Shown here: positions 45,587-59,200 of the stretch, one piece after another | Numbering within the stretch: the stretch's first letter is position 1 | How the letters are laid out: every line of letters starts with the position of its first letter | Origin: Cheilinus undulatus | Taxonomy: Eukaryota > Chordata > Actinopteri > Labriformes > Labridae | Length of the DNA: 64,000 nucleotides | Reading direction: 5' to 3' | NCBI RefSeq assembly: GCF_018320785.1 | Contig: NC_054867.1 | Location: 24,679,855 to 24,743,854 of the forward strand | Position numbers and translations under genes: made by a program | Notes under the pieces: model-generated | Seen by the model: only the letters and a program-made list of their open reading frames with translations | The model's database searches: none | What the model was told of the DNA's origin: nothing

Positions 45587-47702
45587 ATGGCTGCGACGCT
45601 GCTGACTGTGATGCTCCTGATGCCTTATATCAGTGAGGGCGGTAAGAAGCTTTTTCAGTCTTATAGCATGCCTGATATTTCTACCTGTCTGCTTTGTTCT
45701 TGGGAATTTATGCATCTTTGTCAACTCCGTATGTGATAGTGCTGCTGCGAAAATCAACAGCAATGGATTTCTTTCAGAAGATAAGACAGAAGCGTGCATC
45801 AGAGTGTTTTCCAGGAGGATGCAGCACAGAGGCCAGCGAGGCTGGAGAAATGATAGAAAGTGTAGAACTGGTAAGTCGCCTGTCAATTCTACTCTCTTTT
45901 ACACTTGATGCACCTGAAACTTACAAGGAAAGGATAAAGTTGTACGTCAAATTTAATTTTTTCCAAGGTTTCTTTCTGAGTGTGATAGCAAAATAGTGCA
46001 CAAAAACTTAATGAAATTTACTGAATATTTAAACATGTCTCAATTCATACTGAGCTGTGGAAGACTAGATAAACTCTAAATTTCTTTCTGCATGTTTTCC
46101 TGTTTCAATATAAGTCTTGATGCCAGTAACCATAGATGATGTTATCAGGAAGGTCTCGTTTAGAGAAGGGGCCATCTATCTGCCAGGGCAGGGGGTCTTT
46201 GCAAAGATGAATAAAAGACCAGGTCCAGATCCTGGAATTAAGAAATGAGAAGCACCCCTCTGTTCGACAGGGATAAAGTGAAATTCAATCATGCATTACC
46301 GTGCTAAAAGCAGAAGTAAAGGCAGACCATTAACATACACTTTACTTAGTGCACCTGCTGAAAATATCAGATGACCCATTTAAAAGCCAGCAGAGATGTG
46401 GAATGTGATGTTGTTCTGTACATGCTGTTCGTCTTTCAATATAAAACTGTGCCTTAACTGTTTTACTTCATAGGGCATCTTTAGTGAGAATCCATCTTCA
46501 CGTAAAAAACTTCAGGATTATTTTATATTAACTTTGAATCATTTGTTTACAGGAGGAGAGTCCCAGCCTGATGTATAATGGAGGAGCTGCTCAGACAGAT
46601 GTGAACGTCGTAAGTCTTTACAGTTTGAAGTTAACTTTTCTTCTTCTTCTTTTTTAAAACACACATTTCATTTTACACAGGAAGTTTTAAATAACACCTA
46701 AAACACTCTGTCTTGAAGCAGAGCCCTGACGGTGATGCCATGGTGGGCGAGGGATCTGGGATGTAGCTGAAAGGAAGAGGGCAAGACAGATGAGGCTGTT
46801 GGAAAGTGATGAGCATCCTCTGCCATGGGTTTTGTGGATTTTTATACATCAGCATGAATCTACTTATGGTGTATTATTAAATACAGTATCCAAAGTATTA
46901 TAAAGAGATCAAGTGCTACTTGTGAACACAGGATTATGAGGATTTGTTACAAGAATTCAAATTTTGTTCTTTGTTTTGAGTTAAAATATTATGGTGATAG
47001 AAAACATGATATTTGTCATGTTCAGTTATTACTGTTTAAGTTTTAGTTTTTTACTTTATTCATGATAATAACAACATCAACACATCCCCTGCTGCATTGC
47101 CATGCTTAAAGGTGGAGAGGCTGCACTCATGAAAAGGCTAGCTTGAGTTTTGCTGTTTTGGATCATGTACTGGATAACAATCCAGGTATTGACACAATCA
47201 TATAAACAAGTATTTTTCCAAAAATGCATCACTGAAGTGCATGTGTACAAGCCAAATCTGATGATTACATTTCCTGATACCTAGTTGTCAGATTAATGTG
47301 ATCATGTAAATATACTCACTTTTCCAATAATCATATAAAACCAAATGTTTAAGTACACTTTGTTATATTCTAGAAGGTTTAGAAGTTATATTGTACTGTA
47401 TTATAATAAATTTTCAGACATACATTTGATATACCTTATGCTCATGTTCACAAGTTAATTTCATAGACTTTTATATAAAAAATTTTAATAAGTTAATATT
47501 TATGCATGTTTACTTTTGTGAGTTAATTTGTATTACCCTGCAGATAGAAATGATATTTACTATAATCTTGCTTGTCCTAGTGGGAATTTTAGCTGGAGTT
47601 CACAGCTTCAGTCTTATATGTTTCCCAGATCTACTCAAGGGATTACCACTTTTGTGTTGTGTAGATAGGCAAACCTTTATTCCTTTATCCATACTTACTT
47701 AA
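45587..47702 (+). CDS. candidate unrecognised multi-exon gene (signal-peptide-like start, hydrophobic last exon)
   Basis: Not a known family to me. Candidate exons are 45587-45641, 45761-45870 (or from 45778), 46553-46609 and 47544-47702. All proposed donors are near-consensus (gtaaga, gtaagt, gtaagt). Exon 1 gives MAATLLTVMLLMPYISEG, a plausible signal peptide ending in phase 1. With the acceptor at 45760 the frame continues as MDFFQKIRQKR, then SECFPGGC, then an acidic stretch, and on through exons 2 and 3 in phase 0. Exon 4 starts IEMIFTIILLVLVGILAG, membrane-like. With the acceptor at 45777 the frame instead ends in exon 3 after about 57 residues. It lies between ccdc3 and vamp3. It could be a small membrane or secreted protein, or chance open frames in AT-rich DNA; no expression evidence is visible. 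Confidence 0.35.
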
Positions 47703-48320
47703 AGCTCTCAAATCATTTGTTTTAATTTTTTTATGTTACCTATATGTATGTATGTTATATATCTCCCTAAGCTTGTATGTGTATTGCTCATTAACAATCC
47801 ACAAATGGACATTTGACAGGATCATTTGCTGAGTGAAGATGAGCGACAGACATAATGTCATACAGAAGGCCGTCTCAAAAGGCCGAGAGGTGTGAAAGGT
47901 GTGAAATGTCCAAATTAAAGTGTTTAAATATGAAAATTCACTGGACACTCAAATTGTTCTTCATGCTGACTCATTGTCATAAATAAAACATATCCTACAT
48001 ATTCCCGGCCTTTATTTTACCGGACAAAATGGTGGATGTCTTCTCACGTACTGAACTTACATGCCAGTACTTTGTTAGAACTTTTCAATGAAATATAACT
48101 TTATAGCCTGCCTCAACTTCAATGCACATGTCTAGAAGCTTTGACCCATTTTCAGATTATTCTGTTTTTTTCCTTTTCTTTTCTTTTTTAGCATTTTTTT
48201 TTACTTTGAAAACAATTTATTCATTTTAATATTCTTTGTATAGTGCCAATTTAGAAACATGAATGTTATCTAGACACTTTACAAAGAGGGTAGGTCTAAA
48301 CTATAGTTTTTTATATTATC
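47703..48320. other. intergenic sequence, no gene seen
   Basis: AT-rich, no recognisable exon or repeat apart from short T runs near 48165-48200. Confidence 0.35.
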
Positions 48321-48334
48321 TACAGTTAGCACAA

Positions 48335-48885
48335 CAAGTCAGGAAGAGCTGAGTTTGTGGTTTGTGCCCATGAAAAATTTGTCAAATCTTCTCTGCCAAA
48401 TAAAAACAGCTTATTCTGCTGTTGCTATTGACTCTTGTTTTGAGTTTCTGGTACCGTGGCCGGCACCTATTATGTTAAGTGATGAGTCCAGTTTCTACCT
48501 ACAGCAGTATGATCATAGGGTAAAAGTGTGGAGAAGACGCGGAGAACGCTATGCTAATTGCTTGGGCATGCTGTTTGTGGAGGAGTGACCAACACAACCA
48601 CACTGGCTGACTTGGGAAAAATGCTGGTTGAAGAATGGGTTGCCATCCCACAGCATTATGTGACCAGGCTGGTGTGTATGGTTCTTCCACACACTACTGA
48701 GGCGCCTGTTTGTTAAATTAGACTATTAAATTGCCAGTATGACTTGTTTCTTCAGACTTCAATCATCCAATGCACCAAACAACACAAACCAGTGTTAACG
48801 GCAGAATAAGCTGTTTGGCATTGGCAGAAAAGGTTTGATCATTTTTTCATGGGCCCAATCCACATACTCAGCTCTGCTGCTCATC
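48335..48885. mobile_element. foldback-type element enclosing a Tc1 transposase fragment
   Basis: Imperfect inverted repeats of about 75-80 bp (around 48347-48425 and 48789-48880) share ccatgaaaaa, tctgccaa and aacagcttattctgc. Between them, plus-strand frames read as MLSDESSFYLQQYDHRVKVW and, after a frameshift, as a segment around EEWVAIPQHYVTRLV. These are recognisable as the central part of a third Tc1-like transposase type. The coding piece is truncated on both sides. Confidence 0.7.
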
Positions 48886-49900
48886 CCACCAATGCACATT
48901 CTTTACAAATGTGGCATCATTTAAAAGAGAAATAAACAGGCTTTTCCAGCGGTATAAGATTTATTGCCAAGAGGTATTGTAATTACAAAGAAATAATCTA
49001 CCAAACACAAATGTCCTTACTTTTTGTTCTAAGTTTATTAAGACCCAACATAAATCCACCATGAGTATAGCACTAAGTAACAGCTAGAAAAGTTATGATG
49101 TTAAAGCAAAAACTTCCTTTAAGCAGGCAGGAACCTGGAGCAGAACCAGACTCATGCTGACCAACCATCTGCTGAAGCTGTGTTGGGGTTGTAAAAGCGC
49201 TGAAAAAGAAGAGGGATATGCAGAATTAAAAGAAAATGTGTCTCAAAAAATGTGATTTAAATTTGCTGTCTTAGAATAAACTGAGGGAGTAGGTGTATAA
49301 AATAAGGGTTACATGGCTTTTATGGAAAAAGAAAATTTTCCAACTTTCAGGGATAAATTAGTCTTACAACAAGCCAACACTCCCCCTTGGATTAGACATT
49401 TCTTTTGCAGTTTAGACCTGTGTGTATTGTTGTTGTGATGATATGTTTTGTAACAACCCCTAAATCTACTAATAAAACAGCCCAGGGAATTATGTGGAAC
49501 CCAGTTAACCAAGGGATTAACTGAGCTGTAGTACAACTCTGACAAGGAATATAGCAAAACTCATGCCCTGATCTGTACCCTGCATTTTACAGTTCATATT
49601 TTTTCCTCTTCTAATTTTAAAATAAAAGACGTTAAGATATGAGGTTAAAGTATAGCACCCTAGTCACATGCTGATCACGGGTGGTCGCTTTCTCCTCGCA
49701 TATCTGCAAGACAGATGGGCTAATGGGATGAATGGAGGTTGAACATACACTAATTTGAAGCAACACTCACATAATTTAATGTATTTCGTCATATAATGAC
49801 ATTTTCTCAAGAACCAGCTCCCTTTGACGTTATAATGTAGTACTATGCGTCTATAATTGCAGGTATGCGTACACAAAGATAAGAGGGCACTGCCTTTTTA
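48886..49900. other. intergenic sequence upstream of vamp3, no gene seen
   Basis: No recognisable exon or terminal-repeat structure. Confidence 0.35.
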
Positions 49901-49949
49901 ATGTTGCATTCAGGGGCCCAACATTCGCCCAGGCAAAGAGAGTTTTAGT

Positions 49950-50244
49950 AATAAAACATTTTTGTTCCTGCAGGAGAGGTGTACCGGATGATACATAATA
50001 GATTTCGGATATATAAATAGCATTTTGAGAATAGCAGAGGGACACGTTTTGTCATGTAAACACATTAAAACTCAAACTAAAACACATCATGTCGATTGGT
50101 ATATTCTCTTAGTTTTCCTATTTCCGACAGTCCTGAAAGGCAGCATAACAACGACGGCAGTAACTGTTACGACTTGACACTGTAGTGTTAGCTCACAGGC
50201 AAGAATCAGCGGCATTATCCTGCAAAGAAACTTCATTTTACAAT
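49950..50244 (+). promoter_or_regulatory. vamp3: vamp3 promoter / 5' UTR region (approximate)
   Basis: The region just upstream of the inferred vamp3 start codon. It contains isolated CpGs (acaacgacggcagtaactgt near 50148-50167), but no TATA box or defined start site can be pinned. The 5' UTR must end at 50242, since AT of the start codon is 50243-50244. Confidence 0.4.
50243..50244 (+). CDS. vamp3: vamp3 exon 1 coding part (AT of the start codon)
   Basis: The sequence ttacaat|gtaagt provides the first two bases of ATG right before a consensus donor. The third base (G) comes from exon 2, where ag|gtcagccccc follows. The assembled start is Met-Ser-Ala-Pro, matching the MS start of other VAMP3 proteins. 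If this join is wrong, translation could begin at the internal ATG at 56932. Confidence 0.75.
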
Positions 50245-53200
50245 GTAAGTTAGACTTGTTTATACCAATCATTTTAAAAGTCATCAGTCTTTTTGTCAAA
50301 CTATTTTATACGTGGCGGCATAACAGCTACTTTTGTGAAACAAGGATCACAGGGAAAAGCTACGCCCAAAAGTTTGCTGCTAGCATGCAACAAGTGCTAG
50401 GTCGTTAGTTTCGGCTCAGCTAGCTGTAGTGTTAGAATACGACTTTTACCAACACGGACTGACAGTTTTTTCCTTCTAGTTAACTTCTTGTCTGAAAATT
50501 GAATAAAAGCATGTATGGTTAAGCGTGAGGGGGTGTAGTTTTTTCCATAGCTGCGCAAATATTGAGGGTGGACAATGAGTTCGTGCTATAGTGCAGTTAA
50601 AGCTAATATTAGCTTCCATCCGGAATCGAGTTTTCTGTTTAGTTAACTCAGCTTCTGCTTTTTCCCCAAGCTTCTGTCTACGGATATAGAGGGAAACGAC
50701 GTCGGTAAAGCTCATAGCTTCCTAGTAGTTGTAAATATTGTTATAGTAATAAAAAATCCCAACAGTCTGAGTGACTCCAACAAGTGCTAACATGACAAAT
50801 TAATTAGCAGGAAATGTGTCGATGACCTATTTACATGGCGTGTATAGTAAATAGTTTCAAAAATACGAAATGAGTTGTGATTCAGTGACGAAATTGAAAT
50901 TTTATTTCAGAGTTTTCATTTTATTGTATTCTGCCAGGATAAAAAAATGTAGGACAGATCAGATCTCATTGAAATCTCCCATTTCCTCTGTTTCCTTTAA
51001 CCTCCCCCATCTCTTGGTCTACTCACCCCACCTGCCTCTCAACATAGGCAGTCTTTCTAAACAATATGTATACATTTAAAAAGCTACCAGAGCTTTCTGA
51101 AATACTTCACTTCCTTGAAAAAATCCATCTTCAATTGCAAAATATATTAAAAATAATGATAATAATAATACATGTATTTATATAGCACCTTTCAAGAACA
51201 GCAAAGTCACAAAGTGCTTTATAAAGAAATAAAAGAAACACCAGCCATGACACAAAGGTACAATGAAAGAATACACAGTACACATAACAGATTGAGTAAA
51301 GGCCAGACCAAACCAGTAGGTCTTAAGTTGCTTTTTAAAGGAATCAGCAGTGTTTACTGATCTTAAACCCAGTTGAAGAGAATTACAAAGAGTTGGAGCA
51401 TTGGCCTTAAATGTGCAGTCTCCTTTGGTTTTAAGTCTGGAGTGTGGAACAACCAACAGACCCTGATCAGGGGGCTCGAAGAGTCCTGCTGAGATTGTAA
51501 GGTTATAAAAATTCAGAAAAGGTATACTGGTGCTTTCTATTCAGGTAATGCATTTCCTTGCTGAAGAAGTGTAAACGATGTAAAGGCACCATATCTGATG
51601 TTTTTGTAATAAGTCAGCTGTCTCGTAGTTAAACGTTTTTCTACTTGATTGCAGTAAGATTCACATCCCAGAATTAACATCAGAGGTGGAAAGTAAGAAA
51701 ATACATTTTCTCAAATAACTGTAATTAAGGAGTTTTCTGGGTACTTGTACGTTTGTGAGTACATTTTGGAATAGCTTACTTAGCTATAGCTTAAGTAAGT
51801 TTTAACCAAAGTAACTTTACTTTTTACTTTAGTACAATACTCATGTACTTTTTCCACCTCTTTTGACTACACAGACATAAAAAGCATATAGAAAGAGAAT
51901 AATTCCACATCACATCCCAAGATTTTTTTGTATTCTGCTTTATTCCTGAATATTGATTTGACCTTATAAACCTGTCTTAAGATTCACATTTTCATGTTCA
52001 TATTGCCAACAAGGAAATTTCACATTGTACTGTACAACTACTCAGTAGCTACAAAGGCTTGGCCTTGACCTAAATTTAGATTAAATTGCATTAAGTATTA
52101 CTGCGGTTTTCAAATTGCAGAAATTACATATATCTGACCAGATATGAATGTCAAAAAACTAGGGATGTACGGTGATATTGGTATCAGCAGATATTAGCTA
52201 AAAAAGGCAAATATCGGCATCAGCAGATACAAAAATATCTGCCAATGTTTTGGCTGGGAATATCAGCATATATTGACTGTAAAATTTGTCCATATACACT
52301 AATAAATGAGTGGAGTTTTAGGCTGGACCAACAGACCTTTGTAAGTTGAGACCGTTTTCTTTATTCATCCTCATTCTTTAAACTTTAAAGTGTGTTTTAA
52401 GAAAAAATGTTTTTCTTTTTTCATCCTCAAACCTTAAATTGTGTTCAAAGGACTGAATTTTTTGTTATGTAAAACATTTAAATATTGATATCGGTATTGT
52501 CTAAAATGAACCTGTAAATATCGGCAAAAATCCAGTATCTTGCATCCCCAATCAGAATGGTTTATTTTGCCATCAGGACCCACCATCTCCTTAATGAGAA
52601 GATTGTGACCCAAATATCTGTACAGTTTTAATCAATTCATGGAAAACATCACAATTTGGACTTTAGAAGGAACAAAACATATGACTGAACAAACAGACAT
52701 AACAAAAATATGAAGCACATCAACTAGCAATGAGTCTTTCATAATGTTGTGTAAGTTCAACTTTTGTCTTGTCAGTCCACAGAAATTTTTTCCCAAAAGT
52801 CTTGTTTTTTTTGACAAATGTGAGACAAGACTTTGTGTTCTTTTTGGTCAGCAGTGGTTTTTGCCTTGGAGTTGACTCCCATGGATGCCATTTTTGCCCA
52901 GTCTCTTTCTTATTATTGAATCATGAACACTGATCATAACTAAGTCAAGTGAGGCCTGTAGGTCTTTAGATGCTGTTCTGGGTTATTTTGGGTGAGTTGT
53001 CAATGCAGTCTTCGAGTAACTTTGGTAGGGCTGGCTCCTGAAATGAAGGTTCCTACTGTTCCAAGTTTTCTCCATTTGTGGGTAATGGCTCTCATATCCT
53101 TTACAGGCTGATAGATGTCAGTGACTTTGTTCCTCATGTGTTCTTGAATTTCTTTAGATCATGGCATGATGTGTTGCTTTTTGATGAAGGGCTTTTTCCC

Positions 53201-56200
53201 CTGATAAATGAAGCAATCCCATAAAAACTGCATTTTGAATTAACTTGGGCTATCTTTGTCTATTATCAAAAATTTGTTGATGATCTGAAACATTTTAGTT
53301 TTACAAATGTGCAAAAAATAAGAAACCAAGAAGGTGGCAAATACTTAATTTATTCCATGATACTGTGAACTTTTGTGGTTTTCTGGAGATCTTGAGAATT
53401 GTACATATTATCAAGGTAAAACCAGCTGTGTAAAATAATGTAATAAATAAGTTGAGATCTTAGGAGAACTACCAAAATGTTGTCATCATCACAGCAAAGT
53501 TGAATATAATAAAGTATATAATCTGTTTATGGACTTCTGTGAATCATAAACTTTTTGCCACAATATTTTCTTCCCTTGTACTGAAAACAGCTCTGCGACC
53601 CACTTCTTGGTCCCAATCCAGTAGCTGAGAACCACTGTATTAGACAGTGATCTTATTTCATCACTTTTTATAATTGTAAGGCTCTTCTGCTTCAGGGTGT
53701 TTTGTCATACTTCAGATGTTATGGTGTGTAGATCGGACATTAGACATGGGACAAGTGTAAAGCCTTTGGGACCATGCATGATGAAATATGAACAAGTACA
53801 CTGCAAATCATGGTACATTTGTATTGCTTGGACTGGGGACTTGGTGCATAATAGGAAAACATGCACATTAAAATCTAGCCCACCTATTCACTATTGTTGG
53901 TTTTGCTGTTTGTCTTCCTTTTGAACAGGTTTACGTCATTCTTTTTTTTCCACAGGATATAAAGTAGGCTAAGTTGCTAGCATACATAAGTTTAGTTTCT
54001 ATTGACTTGGCTTGAATGTGTTTTTTACTGTTAAAGACAGCTGGGAAGTAGGTGAGCTGTTACAGCTCCCTACAGACATTGTGTGCCATCTCTAAACACT
54101 GCAGTTTCTTTTGACATACTGACGGATGTTTATAGAACCCATCAGGCTGTTATGTTTACACTCCCTGCACCTCTGCTCTGTGGATACTAACAAATAGCTT
54201 TTGAGATCAGTTGGCTCTCAGACAAATTGGTTTGTTTTCTCACTTATTTATGCAGCATTGTGCATCAAGATTGCAAACTGATGCTAAACCAAACCACTGT
54301 TATGCTTCCTGATTAATGTGGGTTCTTGTTTTGCAAACGTTTTTGTTCCCAGGACTAAAATACACACATGTCTATATGTGCTTTTAGTTCTGAAGAAAAA
54401 GGAGGAATTAATCAGGTGGTTAAAAGATGTATCCTTTGTCATGGGTGCACTCTTATCTCCTCATTTATCCATATCCACTCACCACTGTGTTTTGGACACA
54501 GATGTGCTGTGAGATACTTCCTCTCTATTGATGTTATCTTGAAACCAAGAAGAGCCTCCTTTCTCTTGTACAGGAAGGAATAAGATAAAGGTTGCCTGAC
54601 TTTTCATCTGTCAGCAGTGTCCTGGTGACAAGGTCAGCATGGGTGTAGCTGAGGTGATGATTGTTTGGCGACTTCATGTGAGAGTTGGGACATAATAGAA
54701 CTAGTCTTCCTACATTTAGCGGATTATTTTCACAGCACACCATCAGTAATAAGTTTATTCACAACATTGATTTTATTTTTGAAATAAAGAAGAATATTTC
54801 TATCTAAAAAGTGTGGCAACTCTTCTGCAAGTCAGCTTTGCTTGTCACAAAAGACGATAACAGTTGTTTTGCCAAGGCTTTTGTGTTTGCATTTTGTTGT
54901 GGATGGGTGTGCCCAAAAAGGAGTCACCCATGTAGAGTTATTTGCTGTCCCTGTTCAGTTATTGAAGAGCAATGCTGTCTCAGGTCAGAAGGTGGCAGTA
55001 TCTAACATTACTTTACCGTATAAGGCTGCATGACCACCAAACATAGAAATCATTATTTCATCATCTTTAAATTAATGAATAATAAAATATTCCATAGTTT
55101 CCCCCTTTTATTTCATATTATTTATGTGTTTTTGGAAATAATCTATTTGATTTGTAATTGAGGAAGTAGATTAACAAAGTAAGAATTCAAATGCATACAT
55201 GCCATTGAGTCTTAATCCGTATCATCAGTTAATTCTTTCTGGACAGTTAAACTTTCTCTTATCTTTCAGTCACAGTGTTCACAGGGTTATTTTTAAACCC
55301 ACTTGAGCAACCACACAGATATGAACATGGCATATGAAGTACAGAACACACTGGCTAGCTACTGAGCACAGTTACTGACAGTGGGATTAAATATGTAAGA
55401 TAAAATAGAATATTGCCTGAGTGCAGTGTCAGATTTTACATTTACCACACAGCTGTATAATCCCTCATCTGTTTCTATTTATGGCAGATCTGAGTCCTGT
55501 CTCTTAGAAAGTCAGGGGATAATTTGGTGTGCAATTCTGTATGTAGGTTCAGAGTTTCTAGTGAATCACTCTGATTTGATGTTAATACGGATATTGTGAT
55601 TGCAGCAGACATGTTCATTTAACACAGAAACAACTCTCCAGTCCTTGCCTGGAAAAACCAAGATGCTTGTGACAATTTATTATGAGTTTGACAGTTTACA
55701 TAGTGTAACATAGTGGTCAATGAAAGGATTTTATGTAAAGGAAAGATGACGTATGATGAATTGTGAGCCTTCATTTCATGCTCTGTTCTCACAGATTTCT
55801 ACTGCTTTAATCTACATGTTATGAAGTAATGGATAGGTAAAAAAAATAGGGGCAACCTATCCGCAGGGATTTGCCTTTTATTGACTGTTGGCTTGTTGTT
55901 GGATGTAGTTAACTGAGCAGAAGTACTGTACATAGGATAGGAAACAGTTTTCAGCTTCTGTGTTTCTTTGAATTAAAATGTAATTCAAAGGTGTGCATTT
56001 ATGTAAAGTTTTGTAACTTCTATTATTTAAGTTTGATGACAGCAAGAGATGCAATGCAGGCTTTGCAGATAGAGTGATCCCATCCAGTCTGATTTTGTGG
56101 GTTTGTTTTCTGTATTTTTGGTCTTTTGACACTGTTTATCAGCAGTATGTTGTATAAGGATGCTCAAAAATCATCATTTGCTATTAGAAATTTTTACTCT

Positions 56201-59200
56201 GTAATCATAGCTGCTGATCATCTGTGATGGCTTTTTGCCAATGAGGTTGTATGTTGCCACTATATACCTAGGGTGCAGGAAAAACAGCTGTGGTAAATTT
56301 TTATACAACAAATAAGCTTAATTTAAAATTTGAGACATCACTCCTGAAACAGCACATTACTAGAGGGAAAATTAGCAGACAGCTCTCTTATGCTTGGATG
56401 GTGATTATGTATGCATAGAAAATAAAAGAAGGAAAAAACTTTTGTTAGATATACTTGTAAATATACCTGGGTGGCCCACCCAAATATCGTCTATGTGTGG
56501 AAAATGCATATGGGCTGATACATTGAAAACAATTTAGCCAATTGCTGATAGCAATACAAATATTTTTATCATTACTTCTCTTGGTGTAACCTCCTGCTAC
56601 ACCAACATTTCTCTCTCTTGTGTCTCTCTAACGTTTGACCACAGAACAGGTGACTTCTTCTGTCCAGTTAAAAAAAAATCTCTTATTTGATGCTGTACTT
56701 AGATATAACAGATGCCAGCGTAAAATTGTCCAGCCACAACAGATAAACACTGGCTGGTGATATCGGTTCATGCCATATTATTTGCTGATTGCCATATCAG
56801 CTGCCACTGATGATAAACTATGCATCCCTCATTACAGTGCTTTACACAAAATGCATGTTTGTAAAACTCTCAGATCCACCTAATATAATTTCTCATTTCA
56901 ACAGGTCAGCCCCCGGTCCAGAAGGTTCTGGCATGGCGTCAGGAAACAGGCGCTTGCAGCAGACCCAAGCCCAAGTAGATGAGGTATGATTGTTTTTACT
57001 TTCTTACAGTTCAAGTCAAGCACCATGTTTGTTTAGAGATAAAGTTGCGAGTCATTTTTGTATAAATTTTAAGGTCTCATGACTCTTAGTATTCATTTAA
57101 ATGTCAGCTAGAACAGTTGACAAAACTTCTTTCAGAGACGTTTCTTGCAAGCCTACATCTCTGTGCCTCATTTCTTTCACCTAACTCTCTCTAATGATTG
57201 AACTCCAGCCCCTCTCCCGTCAGCCGCCCAGTTCATCTCATTTTTTCCGTTCTTCCTCAACGTCTGTCTCGAACAGAGCCTTGCATAACCCTTTGGCAGC
57301 GGTGTCATGAGTCACCACACAATTAGAAGATCACTAGCCCTCTACCTCCACATGTCAGTTCACATGCAACAAAACGTTCAGTGAAAGCTACATCTTCTCT
57401 GTTTAATTAGAAACTTTTTTCAAAACCGTGTCTGAGGTAATTACAAAAAAATCGGTGCCAAGTCTCACTCCCCTTATGGTCTCTTAATGCCTTTTACTGT
57501 TCTCCCTCTCTCTTTCTCAGCTGTGTCGCCCCTCCCTTCAGGTTAGCCCCTCCCACGCAGAACTTTAACCTTCCTGTGTCACACAAAGCCTCCAATTGGC
57601 TGGCAGAGGTTTATATAATCTCTGTCTCTATGGTTATGTAAGGCCTGCATGGGCCTACACACTCCTCTCCACCCTGCCGCGCTGTCTTGCGAGGAGGGGC
57701 AGTAGTGGGGTTTGTGGATCAGTGGAACATATGGGTTACTCTTTGATTCTGTCTGTTCACACATGCATGTTTCATTATAGAGGAACTGTTATTAATCAGA
57801 GGTGTTTACGTGTAACAGGTTTTACCTTGTAAGGCGTAACCTATATTGACGTTTTATAACATTGTTAGAGGTTACTTAACACAAGAAGCATGATATCTCC
57901 ATCCTGTACATACAGTATACTGGAGCATTTACAATCTGTAGTTTCTCTTTTCTCTAGTCATTCTAAAACTTACTAATAAAGGCAGTATATTAAAAAAATG
58001 CTTTTTCTTGTTTGTATGTGTAGGTGGTGGATATTATGCGTGTAAATGTGGACAAAGTGCTGGAACGTGACCAGAAACTGTCTGAACTGGATGATAGAGC
58101 AGACGCACTGCAGGCTGGAGCGTCCCAGTTTGAGACCAGTGCTGCTAAGCTGAAAAGGAAGTACTGGTGGAAGAACTGCAAGGTACCTAAACTGTAAAAT
58201 GCACACACTTTTTTCTGCTTAAAACAAATCCCCTATTTTTTTTTATTAGATTGAAGACATTTCCATCAGATGAAGAGATGCACTGATAGCAGTGTTGGGT
58301 GTTGTTCCTAATACAAGCATTACATACAATACTTAAACTCACTTTTACTCAAACACTGCCAATACTGTGCTCAATATCATTTCTACAGCATGATGTTAGC
58401 CTCTCATTTTTTAAGCAGGTAGGTAAAGTTGATGCAGTTTTGATTTAAATGAGGATGAAACAAGTAAAGCAGACGGTAAACTGTGCACTGCTAAATTTTT
58501 AGGAGGAGTGAGGATCATCTGATGAAAATAAGAAACTTCAAAATACTTTTAAATCACTGTAATGGTATTACTAAGTATTTGTGTTTTTACTCAGTATCAG
58601 TGAGTACTTGAATGTGAGCACTGAGTCATCCCTAATCAAAACCAGAATAAATCTCAAATAGCATTTTATGTTGCTCTTGTCAACATTATACTAATAATGT
58701 ATCAAAAATACATTGTTTATCTACGTGCACACTCTTCAAATTTACCACCTAAAATAATAACCATGAGTAGAGCAATTATTAATTATTAATGGTGGTTATT
58801 TTTAAGATAAGAATTCTTCTTTTTCTTAAAAGCGACAAGTGTTTAATTCCACTAAATTTGAAACTGTTTTACCTTTTCTCCTGCAGATGTGGGCCATCCT
58901 GATAGCTGTAATAGTCATCATCATCATCATCATTGTTAGTGAGTATCAGACCAATGGATTGAGATGGATTGAGATACCTGTCATAAATGAATATCTTTCC
59001 GTTATTCATGCCTCTGTAGGATTTACAGTCAGTTGTTTGCAGATGTCATGTTGCAGTGGAGCTCTCCAAATGGGGTGCAGGAGGTGGTTTCTGCGTAGAG
59101 AAGCACTTTCAAAATGCCAAAGTTTTGTGCTGTGTATGACTGTGCCAACCACTCTGTTTGCTTAAAATCGATCTTAAGCAATGTCTTATTCTTGAAAGTA

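Larger units (their letters stand above)
50245..56904 (+). other. vamp3: vamp3 intron 1
   Basis: A 6.66-kb first intron. It holds several repeat copies (51.15, 51.68, 52.16, 52.55 and 56.45 kb). The remainder, including 53.7-56.4 kb, shows no recognisable gene. Confidence 0.75.

Noticed and set aside
45778-45870. Gla-domain-like reading of the SECFPGGC...EASEAGE segment
   Set aside because: Spacing of the two cysteines and acidic residues only loosely recalls a Gla domain; the Glu-rich N-terminal part and propeptide are absent.
58839-59165. Longer 108-codon reading of vamp3 exon 4 into the intron
   Set aside because: The frame crosses a consensus gtgagt donor at 58939, and the spliced join to 61979 gives the expected short tail; read-through would add about 75 unrelated residues.
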